Shown here in pieces: positions 1 through 11,794 of a stretch of DNA of 64,000 nucleotides. Position numbers and translations under genes: made by a program. The notes beneath the pieces are model-generated. The model made no database searches, had not been told where the DNA came from, and saw only the letters and a list, made by a program, of their open reading frames with translations. The stretch spans positions 46,981,391 to 47,045,390 of the forward strand of contig CM060193.1 in assembly GCA_030549335.1 (NCBI GenBank), written 5' to 3'. The stretch comes from Pontederia crassipes. Taxonomy: Eukaryota > Streptophyta > Magnoliopsida > Commelinales > Pontederiaceae. Numbering within the stretch: the stretch's first letter is position 1; each line of letters begins with the position of its first letter.

Positions 1-257
1 ACGGAATGACAACTTTTATGTGAGATTATGCTGCTCTTATATACATCAACTGAATGTAATGCTGATATTTAATAACTAATCAAGTTTCAGAAGATCCCAG
101 TAATAATAATAATGAAATTTCTTGCTTTTGTGCAATGAACAGTTCCATCCTTCAAAGCAAATTATTCGACCAAGCAACACAATCTTCTATCTTTAGGAGC
201 TAAGATCTGAATAGATTCTGATAATTTCTATACACTTCTCAGGAATTCGAATTCAAC
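1..257. other. Left edge, no gene recognised
   Basis: AT-rich sequence with a short AAT run near 102-112. It could be intron or flank of a gene beyond the left edge, but I see no coding frame, RNA gene or repeat boundary in it. Confidence 0.3.
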
Positions 258-375
258 GTCGCACACATTAGCGCATTCTCATCGCACACGTTAGTGCATT
301 ACAAAGTCGCACACATTAGCGCATTACAAAATCGCACATTAGCGCATTACAAAGTCGCACACTAGCAAATTACAA
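258..375. repeat. Short tandem repeat, about 25-bp unit
   Basis: About five imperfect copies of a unit made of a TCGCACACATTAGCGC core followed by ATTACAAAG. Some copies lack a few bases or carry TTAGTG in place of TTAGCG. There are no unique spacers, so this is a plain minisatellite. It abuts the GC-rich island that follows. Confidence 0.75.
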
Positions 376-387
376 ATAAATACAATC

Positions 388-1100
388 ATGATCGAGGGCG
401 AGACCGGCGGCGTGCGTCGGAATGGTGCTGGAGGGGGTGAGTGCGGCGGCGGGGCAAGAGCAGCGGCAGGGAGGGCGAGAGTGGCGGAGGCGGGGACGAG
501 AGCGGCGGCAGGGCGAGGCGAGAGCGGCGGCGGCGGGGGCCAGAGAGCGGCAGCGAGGCGTAGCGGCGGCGGCGGGGGCTAGAGAGCAGCGGCGGGGGGC
601 GTGCGGCGGAGCGGCGGAGGGGGGCGGGGGCGAGAGAGCGGCAGCGAGGCGATAGCGGCGGCGGCGGGGGCGAGAGAGCGGCGGCGGGGGCAAGAGAGCG
701 ACGGGGGCGTGCGTCGGAGCGGCGGAGGGGGGCGGGAGAGCGGGCAGCGTGCATCGGAGCGGCGGAGGGGGGGCGGGAGAATGGCGGCGGCGGAGGGGGG
801 GGCAGATCGTCGGCGGGGGGGGGGGGGGGGGGGGGGGGGCGAGATCGGCGGCGGTGGGGGGCGAGATCGGCGGCGGGGCGCGGGATAGTCGGCGGAGGGC
901 GAGATGGTCGGCACTAGGGCACACGGCGAGGGCGTTCATTTACATCCGACGGCGTCCGTCGCCCGACGGCCCAGATTTGGAGGCGGAGCCGGGGCGGCGG
1001 CGATCGGGAGGAGCAGGCGGCGCCGGGAATGGCGAGAGCGGCGGCGGGGCGGAGCAGCGATTGGGAGGCGCGACACGCGATCGAAGAGGAAGAAGAGAGG
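388..1100. repeat. GC-rich GGC/GAGAGCGGC simple-repeat island with poly-G
   Basis: The plus strand is almost pure G with some C and A, built from shuffled short units such as GCGGCGG, GGGGGCG and GAGAGCGGC. A run of 25 G sits at 815-839. Open frames exist in many phases on both strands, but they encode only low-complexity Arg/Gly/Ala or Pro/Ser/Arg strings, which is expected from such repeats, so I call no gene. The strand asymmetry would favour G-quadruplexes. The exact poly-G length should be treated as uncertain because such runs are poorly sequenced. Confidence 0.75.
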
Positions 1101-1178
1101 GAGAGAGGGGGCGCTGGGTGAGGGTGATTCAAGTAAAAAAAAATCGCGGTCGTCGATCCAGATCGGACGGCCGAGAAT

Positions 1179-1262
1179 ACTACCACGATCTAGACCGTGG
1201 ATCCAAGATCCGACGGCCCAGATCGTGGTAGCAACATGCTACCAACTTAAGTTGGTAGCATG
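1179..1262. repeat. Pair of inverted repeats, including a perfect 28-bp palindrome
   Basis: Two nested structures are visible. First, CTACCACGATCT at 1179-1190 pairs with AGATCGTGGTAG at 1220-1231. Second, 1235-1262 is a perfect palindrome without a loop, with half-site CATGCTACCAACTT. The outer TGGTAGCA words are shared by both structures. This looks like the terminus of a non-autonomous DNA element whose body may be the GC-rich island to the left, but I could not find a matching left end. Confidence 0.6.
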
Positions 1263-2100
1263 TGAATTAAACCCATTAGGTAATAAAGATCTCGAGCGGC
1301 CATAATCCAAACTTTTACCTGAGTTCGTACTGCAAGGATGGAACCAAAGGAACCATTTTGACAGCTAACTTTTCCCCATCCACAAAACCACACGAGAGGA
1401 CCTCAAACCACATTCCGGCATGAAAGATCAAACTTTGACGCAAGTCCTTGTTTCTAATCGCCAACCAGGAGTTTACCACCACGCAACGAGTCCCAGCAGA
1501 CTCAAATCAAATTCCACAAAGTTCTGACAATTCCTATTTTTAGCAATCCGCGGCATCCAAATCAGAGCTCTCTACGAGAAACAAGAATAATCAGCTTGGA
1601 ATCCACCACGAATCTTGGAGTGGACATGGGAACTTTTCTAGCGTAATAAATAAATCGAAGAAAAAAACAACGATGGAAATGGAATCGGCGGTTCTTGTGG
1701 ACGGTAAGCGGACAAGAGCGGGAGAGGCGGCCACTTGGCCGCCCTCGCTACTTTTGTCCCCCGCGTTGGAATCCAATGACCGTCGCGTGCTTTGTCGGGC
1801 ATCGGGCTTAGATTCTTTCGAAATCTAACTTTGGAAGGGGTGTCGGGCTTAAAGGGAAGGGAGGTTATCTATTTAGTCAAAACTCTCTGAAGGAGTCGGT
1901 ACATAGTTTGAAGAATGGTCGAAGGTGGTCTTTTCTCTAAAATTTTTTTTTTATCAAAAATCGCTTGACATCAGATTTGTTAATTGAGCGAGCAGCGTTG
2001 TTGGCTTCTCAACATTTATATTTAAAAGATTGAAAAACAAAAGCGACTCAATTCTTGCCGGACCAAAGTTTTCATAGGCATTTGGCCTCTGTGTTATAAG
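1263..2100. other. No gene recognised; possible 5' flank of a minus-strand gene
   Basis: Mixed-composition sequence. The part at about 1590-1790 is locally GC-rich and, read on the minus strand, resembles a leader, but its longest frame begins with TTG and matches nothing I recognise. No repeat boundary is visible. Confidence 0.2.
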
Positions 2101-2640
2101 ACCTAGCCGGACCAGATTGGACCATCCACCCCGAATGATCCGCGGATCAAATTGGACCGGATCAAATTAGATCGAATAATTAAAATAAGTTAAAAAGATT
2201 GTTATAATACTATCAATATATAGTATCTTATTTAACAAAAATACAAAATAAAATAAATCATATTAAATGATATAATAAAATAACATAAATTAAAATATAT
2301 AAATTTTTTTGTGAGGTAGTTATAAATAAAAAAATCGAATAAAATTTATATATGTGAGAAGAATACATTGAAATATAAATTTCAAGCATATATATATATA
2401 TATATATATAATGTCTAAATATTTTAATAACTTTTTATGCTTAAAAAATTTTCATTTTAAAAATTGACTCGACCGAATAGGTCAAATCCGTTTGATCGGC
2501 TGATAGAACCCGAGTTTGACTAAATCAAAGTGAGTCAAATCTTTCCCCGAATTTTAACTGACCCGAATGCTTTAAGTCCTAGATACCAATCTAACTGACA
2601 GGACCGAGTCGAGTTTGACAACACTGTTTGACTTTCTTGT
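2100..2640. repeat. Dispersed AT-rich repeat with GACCGGATC/GACCGAGTC-type ends and a (TA)n core
   Basis: Both flanks carry short words of the CCGGACC/GACCGAATAGG kind around an AT-rich core with a (TA)n run at 2388-2410. A similar arrangement (AAGCATATAT run, then GATCCGG and GACCGG words, ending in a TTGTTAATGAC-like tail) recurs at about 50890-51170. It is probably a decayed non-autonomous element. I could not fix its termini. Confidence 0.35.
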
Positions 2641-3400
2641 TGACTATCATCATAACCACGCTATAGTCGTTCTCCTTCTAGACATGGGTAAGCCGCAGGT
2701 CCATTTAGGATACTCCATAGATTTGGTTCTCTATATTGCCATTCAAAATTAATATTCTTTCTAAGAGCATTTGCACAAAGGCAAGAACCATTAGAAATTA
2801 CCACACTCCTCCCAACTTGTCGAGCTATGGCCGCTAGCCAACACCTTATTCCACACGAGAAATGACTGATGGAAAATAAGCATCATTTTGTAGGAGCCAA
2901 AATTCCCCAAACACAGAAGGCAATAGAAATCAAACATGAGCAAACATCTGTCGCCCCCCTCGGAATGTGAGCAAATCGCTGAGCGAGAATAAAGCCTATC
3001 CATGCTAAAGAGAAGACTAGCTTCATTCCCGTCCAATCCGAAACAAGATAGCTAGATCACTCTCGACATTGAAAAGCATGATGTTCTAGTCACACACACA
3101 AAAGAAGTTAGTTAGAAAAAAAAAGATCGGACCCGTCCCGAAAGGAACAGCTTTTCTTATCCATTGGACAAGGTTCCTAGTCCATTCTTCCCTGAGCCAA
3201 TTACCCTCACTCTGGTGCTCACAAAAGTAGATCGATAATTGAGGTTACTTTGAAAAAAACGGTCCAAAGCACTCAAGACATAAAAAGAAAATATGCATAT
3301 TAGTTTCTAAAGCAAGTCCACACAGATGGCAGGAAGGGTTACTGTAACAATCAAATGAGGTAATCATGTTGAGAGTGGGGAAGATTGGCAGAGTTCCCAA
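2640..3400 (-). pseudogene. Decayed LINE fragment (C-terminal zinc-binding reverse-transcriptase region)
   Basis: Read on the minus strand from about 3350 towards 2790, the broken frames resemble the C-terminal region of plant non-LTR retrotransposons. A CHLCG-like start is followed by MHIFF and CFGPFF words, as in the zf-RVT domain that follows the reverse transcriptase of plant L1 elements. A later stretch reads like the usual 'W-I-W-x-x-RN' segment in degraded form. Several stops and frame changes interrupt it, so it is a dead fragment. No poly(A) tail or target duplication was found. Confidence 0.45.
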
Positions 3401-3741
3401 AGAAAAGTTTTTAGTTTAGAGGAAACTGATAATGTTCACAATATCAGCTTTTATCATCTAATGATTATTCAACCTTTAAACGTTAAAAAAATAATTAACA
3501 CAAGATGGTCCTATATTCAAGTATTATGATTTTTTTATTCAATGTATTAATTTTTATGATAATGATGTTTGTTCTGGTGCCACTGTTCGAAGTCATAGGA
3601 TTGGACTAATCTAACATATCAATTTATATTATGAATGACGAGTTCAATTCTAATGCATGATCTTGTACATCACCACCAATGTCAACTATCAGCGTCCAAG
3701 TTTTGTACCTTATATTTAAGTTAAGTTTCTTTAAATTTTTA

Positions 3742-4264
3742 TGATTATTTTCTTAAATCTTCCTTAAACTATCACGATTTTTCACGTTTAACTCCAAACT
3801 ACAGACTTATTTTTTAATCTTCAAACTATTACGATTTTTTCACTTTAGTCCTTCTGTCTACTTTCGTTACGTTTTCTTTTACTTTTAATTTTTTTATTTA
3901 TGAAGAGATTAAATTATCTCTCCCTCTATAACACATTATATAATAAATATAAAAAAGAAAAAAGAAAAAAGAACGGGTGAAGGATAATTTAGTCTTTTCA
4001 TAAATGATAATTTCTTTTACCACTTTAATCTTTTCAATGATTTTTATTATTTATATTTGTTATTCATATTTTATGGAGGGAGGGGTAATTCAGTGTTTTC
4101 ATAAATGGAAAAAAATAAAACTAACAAAAAAATGTAACAGAACTATATGGAAGGACTAAAGAGAAAAAATTATGATAATTTAAGAATATAAAAAAATAAG
4201 TTCGTAATTTAAGCTTAGATGCGAAAAATCTCGATAGTTTAAGGGAGATTTATGAAAATAACCT
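3742..4264. mobile_element. MULE-type MITE, family 1 copy 1
   Basis: Long terminal inverted repeats of about 130 bp: the left end (TTATTTTCTTAAATCTTCC...) matches the reverse complement of the right end (TTATTTTCATAAATCTCCC...). Flanks give an imperfect 9-bp direct repeat, AAATTTTTA at 3733-3741 and AATTTCTTA at 4265-4273 (7 of 9). Long inverted repeats plus a 9-bp target duplication point to a Mutator-like non-autonomous element. No coding capacity. The copy at 10981-11385 is the same family. Confidence 0.7.
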
Positions 4265-5035
4265 AATTTCTTAATATCATACTTTATTGTAGAAAAATCT
4301 AAACTGGTTGTCCAAAGTCCAATTGTAGGAAAGATAAAGAAACAAAGCCTTTTGAAAATCACGTTGCTATATATTTTTCGGTGGGTTGATTGATGATGAC
4401 TTTCTAATGAATTAACGTAACCTACATATAATAAGCTGAACTTAACACTTCCTAAGCTTCTCTAGTTTCTTTTTTTTTGTCATTTCTCATATAAAAAAGG
4501 CATATGGAATTTGGCCCTATGCTTTTGCGAAAAGCCAAATTTACGATATTTTTTTTTTCTTTTGTCGTGTTTCTGGTATCGTGTGGCTGGGAGGTGTCAG
4601 ACCTGCAACTTGTAAGTATTTAATTGAGTCTGATAAAATTGCATTAAAGCATCTTAACTCATTTTATAATTGCATATAACGAAAAAATAGTAACACATTA
4701 CGCGAGAAGCTGACGAGTGCTTGAGCTATAAATATTAAAAAAATGAACTCTTAATCATTGGATAAAAAAGAATACATTAAGCAGAGGAAGATGGGAAAAC
4801 GGGGAAATGATAGACTTGCATGGGAGATAAAAGTCGCACATCTAAAAAATCTAATAAGAATTCGACACTCGTCATGTGGCGAAGATCAATCTGAGAACGT
4901 TAGGAACATTATGATTTTGATTATGATATTGATCAAGTCTCAGTTAAGAATCGAGGCACGTCAACGGAAGAAAGAATAAAACTAAAGAAAGATAATATAA
5001 GTTGCAGAAGTTTTGGATGACTACATAATTTCTAA
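4265..5035. other. Intergenic, nothing recognised
   Basis: AT-rich DNA. A 73-codon frame at 4758-4979 shows no known motif and I do not call it a gene. Confidence 0.3.
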
Positions 5036-5896
5036 AGCTGTATTTGGTACTAGAATTTTGGAAAAAAAATTAATTTCTGAGAATTAGATAGAAAAGTTTA
5101 TGTTAGTATTCGAATTGAAAAATGTAATGATGAGAATTTAAAAAGTTGATTTGATAGATAAGTTTTAATAGGTGTTTGGATAAAAACTAAGAAGTAAATA
5201 TATATTTTATTATTTTATAAGATTATTTTTATATTATTAATTACATAATATTTTTATAATTTGCAAATTAGATAGAAGAAAAAAATTTGAAGATAAACTA
5301 ATTAATAACTAAAAAATAGAATAAAAAGAAATTTTAACATCATATTTATATAAATAATTATATAATTATAACTTATTTAGAATACCATAATTAATAATTT
5401 AATTATATTGTACTAATATCATACTAGTTAATTTTTATTACGATATATGATAAGTAAAATAAATAAAAATATTTACGTTAACATTTAAACAAGAAAATAT
5501 ATTTTTCATAATAAATAATGATGAAATTTTTTATTTTCTTATAACACTAAGTAAATTGTAATAAACAATAAATGTACTTTTTCATTATTATACCTAAATA
5601 AATTATAAATTTATGATAATATATAAAAAATAAATAAATATATTATATAATATATACATATAACATATAATATATACATATAATAATATCATTAAAATAA
5701 TAGGTTATATGTCTAAAAGTAACTCCATCTACTTTTAGACCTATAAATTTTTTTTATAAAATAGGCTGTTTATTACTATTAGTAAGAACTTTTGGCCAAA
5801 AGTTTCGGCCAGGTCATGTGACGGAAACTTTTAAACATATAGTGTTTGGCAGAATAAAAGGTTATTCTACACTTTGTTCTGCAAACGAACACAACC
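5036..5896. mobile_element. Tourist/PIF-like MITE, family 2 (TSD TAA)
   Basis: Left end AGCTGTATTTGG and the reverse complement of the right end GGTTGTGTTCGTTTG are imperfect inverted repeats, flanked by TAA at 5033-5035 and 5897-5899. The body is AT-rich without coding capacity. The left sub-terminal sequence (AATTAGATAGAAAAGTTT, then GGTGTTTGGATAAAAACTAAG) is closely matched by the element at 15906-16560 and more distantly at about 25190, 51390 and 55657, so this is a dispersed family. Confidence 0.6.
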
Positions 5897-5899
5897 TAA

Positions 5900-7770
5900 A
5901 TGAATATCATAAGGTTTACCTCATAAGTTCATAAATGCGGAAGAAATAAATAACTTATTAGGCTCTGTAGTTCATGTGCTTTCTAGTCACCTAAGCATCG
6001 TCGCAGTACACCAACTCAACACCATCACTGATATGGCCATGTGAAAATCAAACAAAGGAGAGGAGGTTCTCTCGTAAACTTTACAGCATAGTGGGAACCA
6101 ACCACATAAATATACAATGCATAATTTGAATAGAGAAAATCAGAGTATTTATCTTGACAGAAGGTGGAGCATGAGATCATCATAAATCATAATGTGGATG
6201 ATAAATAGACATCGATAATCAATACAATCACATAATACTTGATAAACTTAGACTAGAGGACATGCTTGAGAATCATGATATAAGTACTAAGAATAACTTA
6301 ATTTGGAATTCATGCATGCTTTAGTTATCTATACTTGAAACATGCTTGCTTTACTTATCCATGATTCTTAATCTTAAATCATGCTTAGAACAATCAGGGT
6401 AACTTTAGGTGCTTTTAATTCTTCAAGTATGCCGAGCAAATGATACAACCGTGTGTGGATCAATGACGATCAAACCATGACAAAGGGAGCGACCATTATC
6501 TTGTGGCACTTGTTTTGAACTGACAAACAATTGTTCATCTTCTATCTTAACTTATTAATCACTTTAGAAACTTGTTATTGTTTGTTCTTCATACAATTGG
6601 AGACAATAAGATCAGTAGTAAATTAGTAAAAGGATTCATGTCTTAATCAGGTATAAATTTTGGTGAGGACATTCCATTAACAATCAGTCATAATCATGAT
6701 ATCATAAGACAGACGATATCCAAATAAAAAATCGAAAGAAGTAGATGAACGAATACAAAGGGGTGTGTTCTATAGCTCGGCATGACCGTGACAACATAGT
6801 GGCACGGCCGTGCCGATGGGAACGGCACGGTCGGGTCTATCCTAGTACAACCGTGCTGAAAAGGGGAGATGGCACAGACGTGCCATAAGAGGGCACGACC
6901 GTGACAGAGTGCGAGGGCGGTCGACAGGTTCAAACGGGTCGGTCGACCAGTTCAAATGGGTCAGTCGATCGAATTTAAAGTTGCGTCTTGGATGACAATT
7001 CGGCTACGGCACAGGCGTGCCAGAGGGGTGGCACAGCCGTGATGACTTGGAAATTCGATCGACCGATCATTTACTTGGCTTTGGTCGATCGATGGCACGA
7101 GCATGCCCACAGTGTGGCACGACCGTGACTGTGTTGACACGGGCATGCTTGAAGGGTGGCACGATCGTGACCGCGAGGCATTCCAATGGATTTCATCTCG
7201 AAATTCACACAATTCATTAACAAGATTCCACTATAAATTTATTTCTACATCCTAACAATCATTAAGGTAGAACAATAACGATAAGAATCAAATCCTACAA
7301 ACAATCAGTGAAGCAATTATACAATGAAAAGGAAAATCAGGGCAATATATCAATAGCATACGCATCTTCATGTTCATCATGTTCCGGTCATGGATTAATC
7401 TTGAAAAAAGGGGGATAAGATCTATTCAAATAATGCAAGGTGATTTCGATTCACCCATCTCTATTTCGTAGATTCCTTTCTTTGATCCCCTGAGTCAAAT
7501 GTGAGTGCGTTCTCCCTACTGCCCTTGTGTTTTCCCTCTCTCTGGAACCTGCTCTCTTGATTGGAGGGGATGGAGATCACCATGCATGCCATAGTGGTGG
7601 AATGAAAAGAGTCATGTGGCTCCTGCACACGAGGAGAGGTGAGAGAGAGAGGATGGAGTGCTTTTGTGTGGGGGAAAAGAAAATGTCGTGCGGCTCTGTG
7701 AGGAGAAGGGGATTTATGAGTAGGTTATTTTAGGTTATGGTTATATTGGCTATTATACAAGCCCATCTAT
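5900..7770. repeat. Old gypsy-LTR-like repeat with GGCACGGCCGTGCC motifs
   Basis: The stretch 6770-7180 carries about ten variants of GGCACGNNCGTGCC interleaved with GGTCGATCGACC-like words, a pattern known from large LTRs of plant gypsy (Del/Tekay-type) elements. The same order (ATG-rich AT stretch, GTGCC island, then a GAGAGGA/TGGAGG-rich tail about 300-400 bp further on) is repeated at about 38100-40260. Neither copy has coding domains beside it. I treat it as an old, diverged LTR fossil; its boundaries are approximate. Confidence 0.5.
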
Positions 7771-8248
7771 TTTCACGATTCATTCGCAATCGAAGAAGCT
7801 CGAATTTAAATATTTGTGAATGTAAAAAAAAAATGTTGAAAACTTTATTTATCATTATCAGATACATGCACAATGCGAATCGATCTTATCAAATTAATTA
7901 AACTTAATAATGAATAAATTTTTAATATGTGAATAACACATAATTATTAGCATCACACAAATTGAACTAATTCATTGATTAAATGTGAAAACATATGGAT
8001 ATATTGTACTAGACTATTAGTGCAGGATCTCAAGCAATTTATATTATTTGACACGGGCATCATTATGAAATTATCATTAATGCATATCTTATTTATTACA
8101 CGTAAGCAGTCTAACTTACAATCAAGTTTACCCATTAAAATATTATATGGCGTCATTTTCGAAGTCACTCTTTATAAATATTCTCAAGTTTAAGATAATA
8201 ATTTATATTATTAGGTTGCCAATTTCATTGGAATCCTTAACCACTCCT
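7771..8248. other. Intergenic, nothing recognised
   Basis: AT-rich DNA. Short overlapping frames of about 70 codons on both strands at 7953-8193 have no recognisable motif. Confidence 0.3.
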
Positions 8249-8739
8249 GATAACATCTGTTTTCACCAAAAGTTGTGTTGATAATGCCTTGAATCTGAAC
8301 CAGTTGTAATTTTTTTGTGGTCCCTATGTAGTCAGGCGCTTCAGCAGATTTCCTCTATGAGGATCTCGTTGCCTGATTAGCGAGCCTGGGTCAAGAGAGG
8401 ATCCCTTGCGAGGGTTGCAAGGGACGGAGCCCCTTGAGCGAAAATTTTTAAGGGTACTCTGTATGTGATTTGGAATTGATTTACTTGCTTATTACGAGAT
8501 AAGTGTCATATTTTGGAGATTAATTCAGAGTCCTAGTCGGTTTGTAATTTCTATCCTCTGTAAAATAGAGTGCTTATATAAACTCTCTAGGGGTCCAAAC
8601 AGATACCCATCATTGTAATGATCATTATTTCATAATAAAAAGTCGTTGTTTCATGAGGACGTAACTCGATTTAAGGTGAGCCTCGTAAATATCCGTGTTC
8701 TTATGTGTTCGTACGATCTCTCTCTTTTTTTTCGTAACA
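8249..8739 (+). mobile_element. Solo-LTR-like sequence (probably copia)
   Basis: This has LTR architecture on the plus strand: it begins TGATAACATC, has a GCTTATATAAAC TATA-type box near 8571-8582, an AATAAAA signal near 8633, a leader-like U5 containing GTGAGCCTCG, and ends in CGTAACA. No polyprotein lies next to it and no clear 5-bp target repeat is visible. It looks like an old solo LTR; the assignment to copia rather than gypsy is weak. Confidence 0.45.
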
Positions 8740-8772
8740 AATTGGATGCTTTACTCAGCAATATTTGATTTC

Positions 8773-8774
<2 letters not shown>

Positions 8775-8847
<73 letters not shown>
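8775..8847. repeat. Compound microsatellite (TA)n-(GA)n
   Basis: An alternating TA tract (about 8775-8811) runs directly into a GA tract (about 8812-8847). It ends four bases before the target duplication of the MITE that follows. Confidence 0.95.
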
Positions 8848-8848
<1 letters not shown>

Positions 8849-8859
8849 ATGAATGTGCT

Positions 8860-9423
8860 TAGGGGTGAAAGTACTTCGGGTCGGGTGAGATTTCGGTCTA
8901 AAAAAAATTAGTCGTTACTTTTCAGGTCGATTTTTAAAATTAAAAAAAATCAACCTAAATCTATTTTTAAAAAAATAAAAACACCCTTTGGCGAGTCAGT
9001 TTTTTTGGGGCCCAATTTGTATATAATTATATATTAAAATATATTTAATAACTTAAAATTAATATACAAATATTTAATTTTATATTAAATATTAAATATA
9101 CCACTAAAATTTTAAAGTTATTAAATTAGGTTTGATAATGTGATAGAAAAGTATGAAATTTAATACAATTTTTTATATCCTATCTATAATAAAAGAATTA
9201 ATAACATTTGTATTAATTATATAAATAAAAGATTATAAATAAAAAAATGGGCTTCACGGGCCACTACAATTTTTCGGGTGGACCTTAATTTTAGCGTGTG
9301 AATTTTAATTTATTAAAAATCACCTTAAATAATATTCGGACTCCTAATTTTTTATTTTTTTTTGTTCAGTTTTTTCGAGTCGGATGAGTTTTTCGGATTG
9401 GTCGGATTTTTCTTACACATCTA
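8860..9423. mobile_element. hAT MITE with perfect 8-bp target duplication
   Basis: The element starts TAGGGGTGAAAGTA and ends so that its reverse complement starts TAGATGTGTAAGAAA, which is the TA(G)-rich short inverted repeat of hAT elements. AATGTGCT stands at 8852-8859 and again at 9424-9431, a perfect 8-bp target duplication. Sub-terminal regions are rich in TCGGGTCGGG/TCGGATTGG words. The interior is AT-rich and non-coding. Confidence 0.85.
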
Positions 9424-9431
9424 AATGTGCT

Positions 9432-10293
9432 ATAGTGAAATATCTATTTTATGGAGAGATATTGAGTTTGATTCGAGATTTATATATCATTTTATTTTAT
9501 TTTTTTCATTTTAATAAGGTCTTCAGTCTTTCTTTGATTAAAAAAACATATTAAAATGAATTCATATGTTCAAATAAAAGCAAGAAAAATCACTACACAC
9601 AATCAAATAACATTATAAGTTTTTTTGTCAAAAATATAATTTAATTATAACATCATACTAGAAATATCAACATCAAAGCATATCGAGCTTTTCTTCTTTG
9701 TGCGACGGATGAGATGGGTGACAGTGGTGTGGGATCTCAATGGTTCTTCTATAGCATATCGATCACTAGTGCATGATCTTGATGGGCGAGATGCGCACCA
9801 TCAACCTCCGCCGCTCCGTCCTCCGCTCAGATTGAGATGCGCAGATCGATTGTGTCCTTTTCCCTCTCGTCGTCGTCCTCTACGAGTTGCGAGCCCTCCG
9901 CCCGTCGTCTTTTGCTCGCCACTCACCGCTCACCGCCACCGCCTCTGCTCTCTGCTCGTCACTCATTGCCATCATCCTCCGCCCTCTGCTCGTCGCCGCC
10001 CTTCACCATATGCTCACCACCGCCATCTGCAAACCCTAGATCGACAAGATCATGAACCTCGTATCCTTTGCGAACCACGCAAGATCATGCGAACCAAACC
10101 GTTCAAGATCCAATCCCGTAAGTTGATTTCAAATTTGATGGTCCTAGAAGTGTGGGCGCATTCCTCTCTCTCTCTATATATGTATATATATAATATTAAT
10201 TATTAAATTTAATTTTAATCATGTAATCATCATCCAACGGTTCATATTCATTGAATGCATATTGATTATACAACTTTTGGTTGTACTTATACT

Positions 10294-10342
<49 letters not shown>

Positions 10343-10971
10343 TTATCATTTGAGATAAATTTTTGCAACGACAGAGTTGTTGTTGTCAAACTTGTGCCTA
10401 TTAGACTTCTAAGTCTTTGATATAATTGAATTCTTATGCAAGTAACATACTAAAAAATTTAAAACAAATATAATATGAATATAGATTAAGAATACATTTA
10501 TATGAACCGCATAAGTGAATAAATAGATAAAAGGAAAATTAACTTGATCGTCCAATGTGAATGAGGATTCCACCCATGAAATTAACACTAGTTCAGTGGA
10601 ATCACCTTCTCCTACACACTAGATTTAAAAATATTTTATAAACTTTCAACATATTTTTCAAATGGGCAGCTTTGTATTTGTCTTTGATACTTTCGTTAAA
10701 GCTAGCATTTTTGTCATTCTATTACTTTAATGTATAGATAAAGTCCATTGAAGTCCCTTCTTAATTATGATTCTTACCTCAACATAACAATATATAAGTC
10801 CACCTAAATATTTTTATTTCAAGAATTTTTTAAAAAAAATATTTTTTTTGCTTGTAATTTCATAAATCTCACATGTGCACATAGTATTTTTTGACAACAT
10901 ATATACCATTACTAATGATTTTATTGACAAGTTTCAAATAATCGAAAGCTTTATTTTAAAAGTATTGCAAA
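9432..10971. other. Intergenic; CT-rich patch and (TA)n
   Basis: At 9780-10060 there is a C/T-rich patch that gives open frames of up to 168 codons. They translate to proline/serine/arginine-rich low-complexity protein without known motifs, and I do not accept them as genes. A CCCGTAAGTTG splice-donor-like word lies at about 10115-10125, so a captured gene leader is conceivable. A (TA)n tract occupies about 10296-10339. Confidence 0.3.
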
Positions 10972-10980
10972 TAATTAAAA

Positions 10981-11385
10981 GAATTATTTTTATAAACCTA
11001 TACTAAACTACCATAATTTTTCATCTAATCCTAAACTATGAACTTACTATATGATGCCTCTAAATTTTATCACGATTTTCACTTAAATCCTTCCATCATA
11101 TTTTGTTAATTTTTTATTTATAAAATACTAAAATTCCCTCCTATAATTTTGAAATTTCATCGATTTGAACGAAGCACAAAAAGAAACATATTTATTTTAG
11201 TTCATGGAAGGGCATTTAGTTTTTTCTTAAATAGAAAAATTGAAATAATAGAAAAGTTAATGGAATATGACGAAAGAACTTATGTGAAAATCGGGGTAAA
11301 ATTTAAGAACATCATATGATAAGTTTATAATTCAGGGTCAGATGCGAAAATCATTATAATTCAGGAGAGATTTATGAAATAATTC
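10981..11385. mobile_element. MULE-type MITE, family 1 copy 2
   Basis: The long inverted ends (GAATTATTTTTATAAACC at the left, matched by the reverse complement of the right end) belong to the same family as 3742-4264. Flanking 9-mers TAATTAAAA (10972-10980) and TACTTAAAA (11386-11394) match at 8 of 9 positions, as expected for a Mutator-type target duplication. Non-coding. Confidence 0.75.
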
Positions 11386-11794
11386 TACTTAAAAAATGCT
11401 TTGTAGCATAGAGGTGATTGTCAATTGACAATGTTCTTTGTGCAATAGTGATCGTTGTATCACCTCTACCACATAGGACACCATTTTAATAATACATTAG
11501 TGGGATTGACTTTGTGCCAGAGGTACTATCTTGTCAGCATATAATTTACTCAGAAATCATATTCTACTTATGGTTACTTGTTACAATAAATTTTAAGTTT
11601 GATTATTTTTTTATATTGATCTACTACTTAATCTTCATATATATTTCAAATATTGTTTGATATATTATCTATAAGAAAGTCATGACAAATTGATTACTAA
11701 TTGTCTATGCTTTTATCTTTACTTTTTTTTTTGTAGAAACAATATATAAATTTAGATTTTGTATAAAAAGAGCTTGTTATAAGGACTACAAGTG

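Noticed and set aside
258-375. A repeat array that could be mistaken for a CRISPR
   Set aside because: Units follow directly without unique spacers, and the surroundings are clearly plant nuclear DNA.
1235-1290. Helitron 3' end (hairpin followed by CTRR)
   Set aside because: The palindrome has no loop and the downstream word is CATTAGG, not CTRR at the expected distance; no Helitron 5' TC start was found.
370-1305. Many overlapping open frames of 60-190 codons on both strands
   Set aside because: All are Arg/Gly/Ala- or Pro/Ser-rich translations of GC simple repeats without stops. No splice structure or known domain.
9700-10206. 168-codon open frame
   Set aside because: The product is low-complexity Pro/Arg/His/Ser protein in a CT-rich patch. 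No homology is recognisable and it ends in microsatellite sequence.
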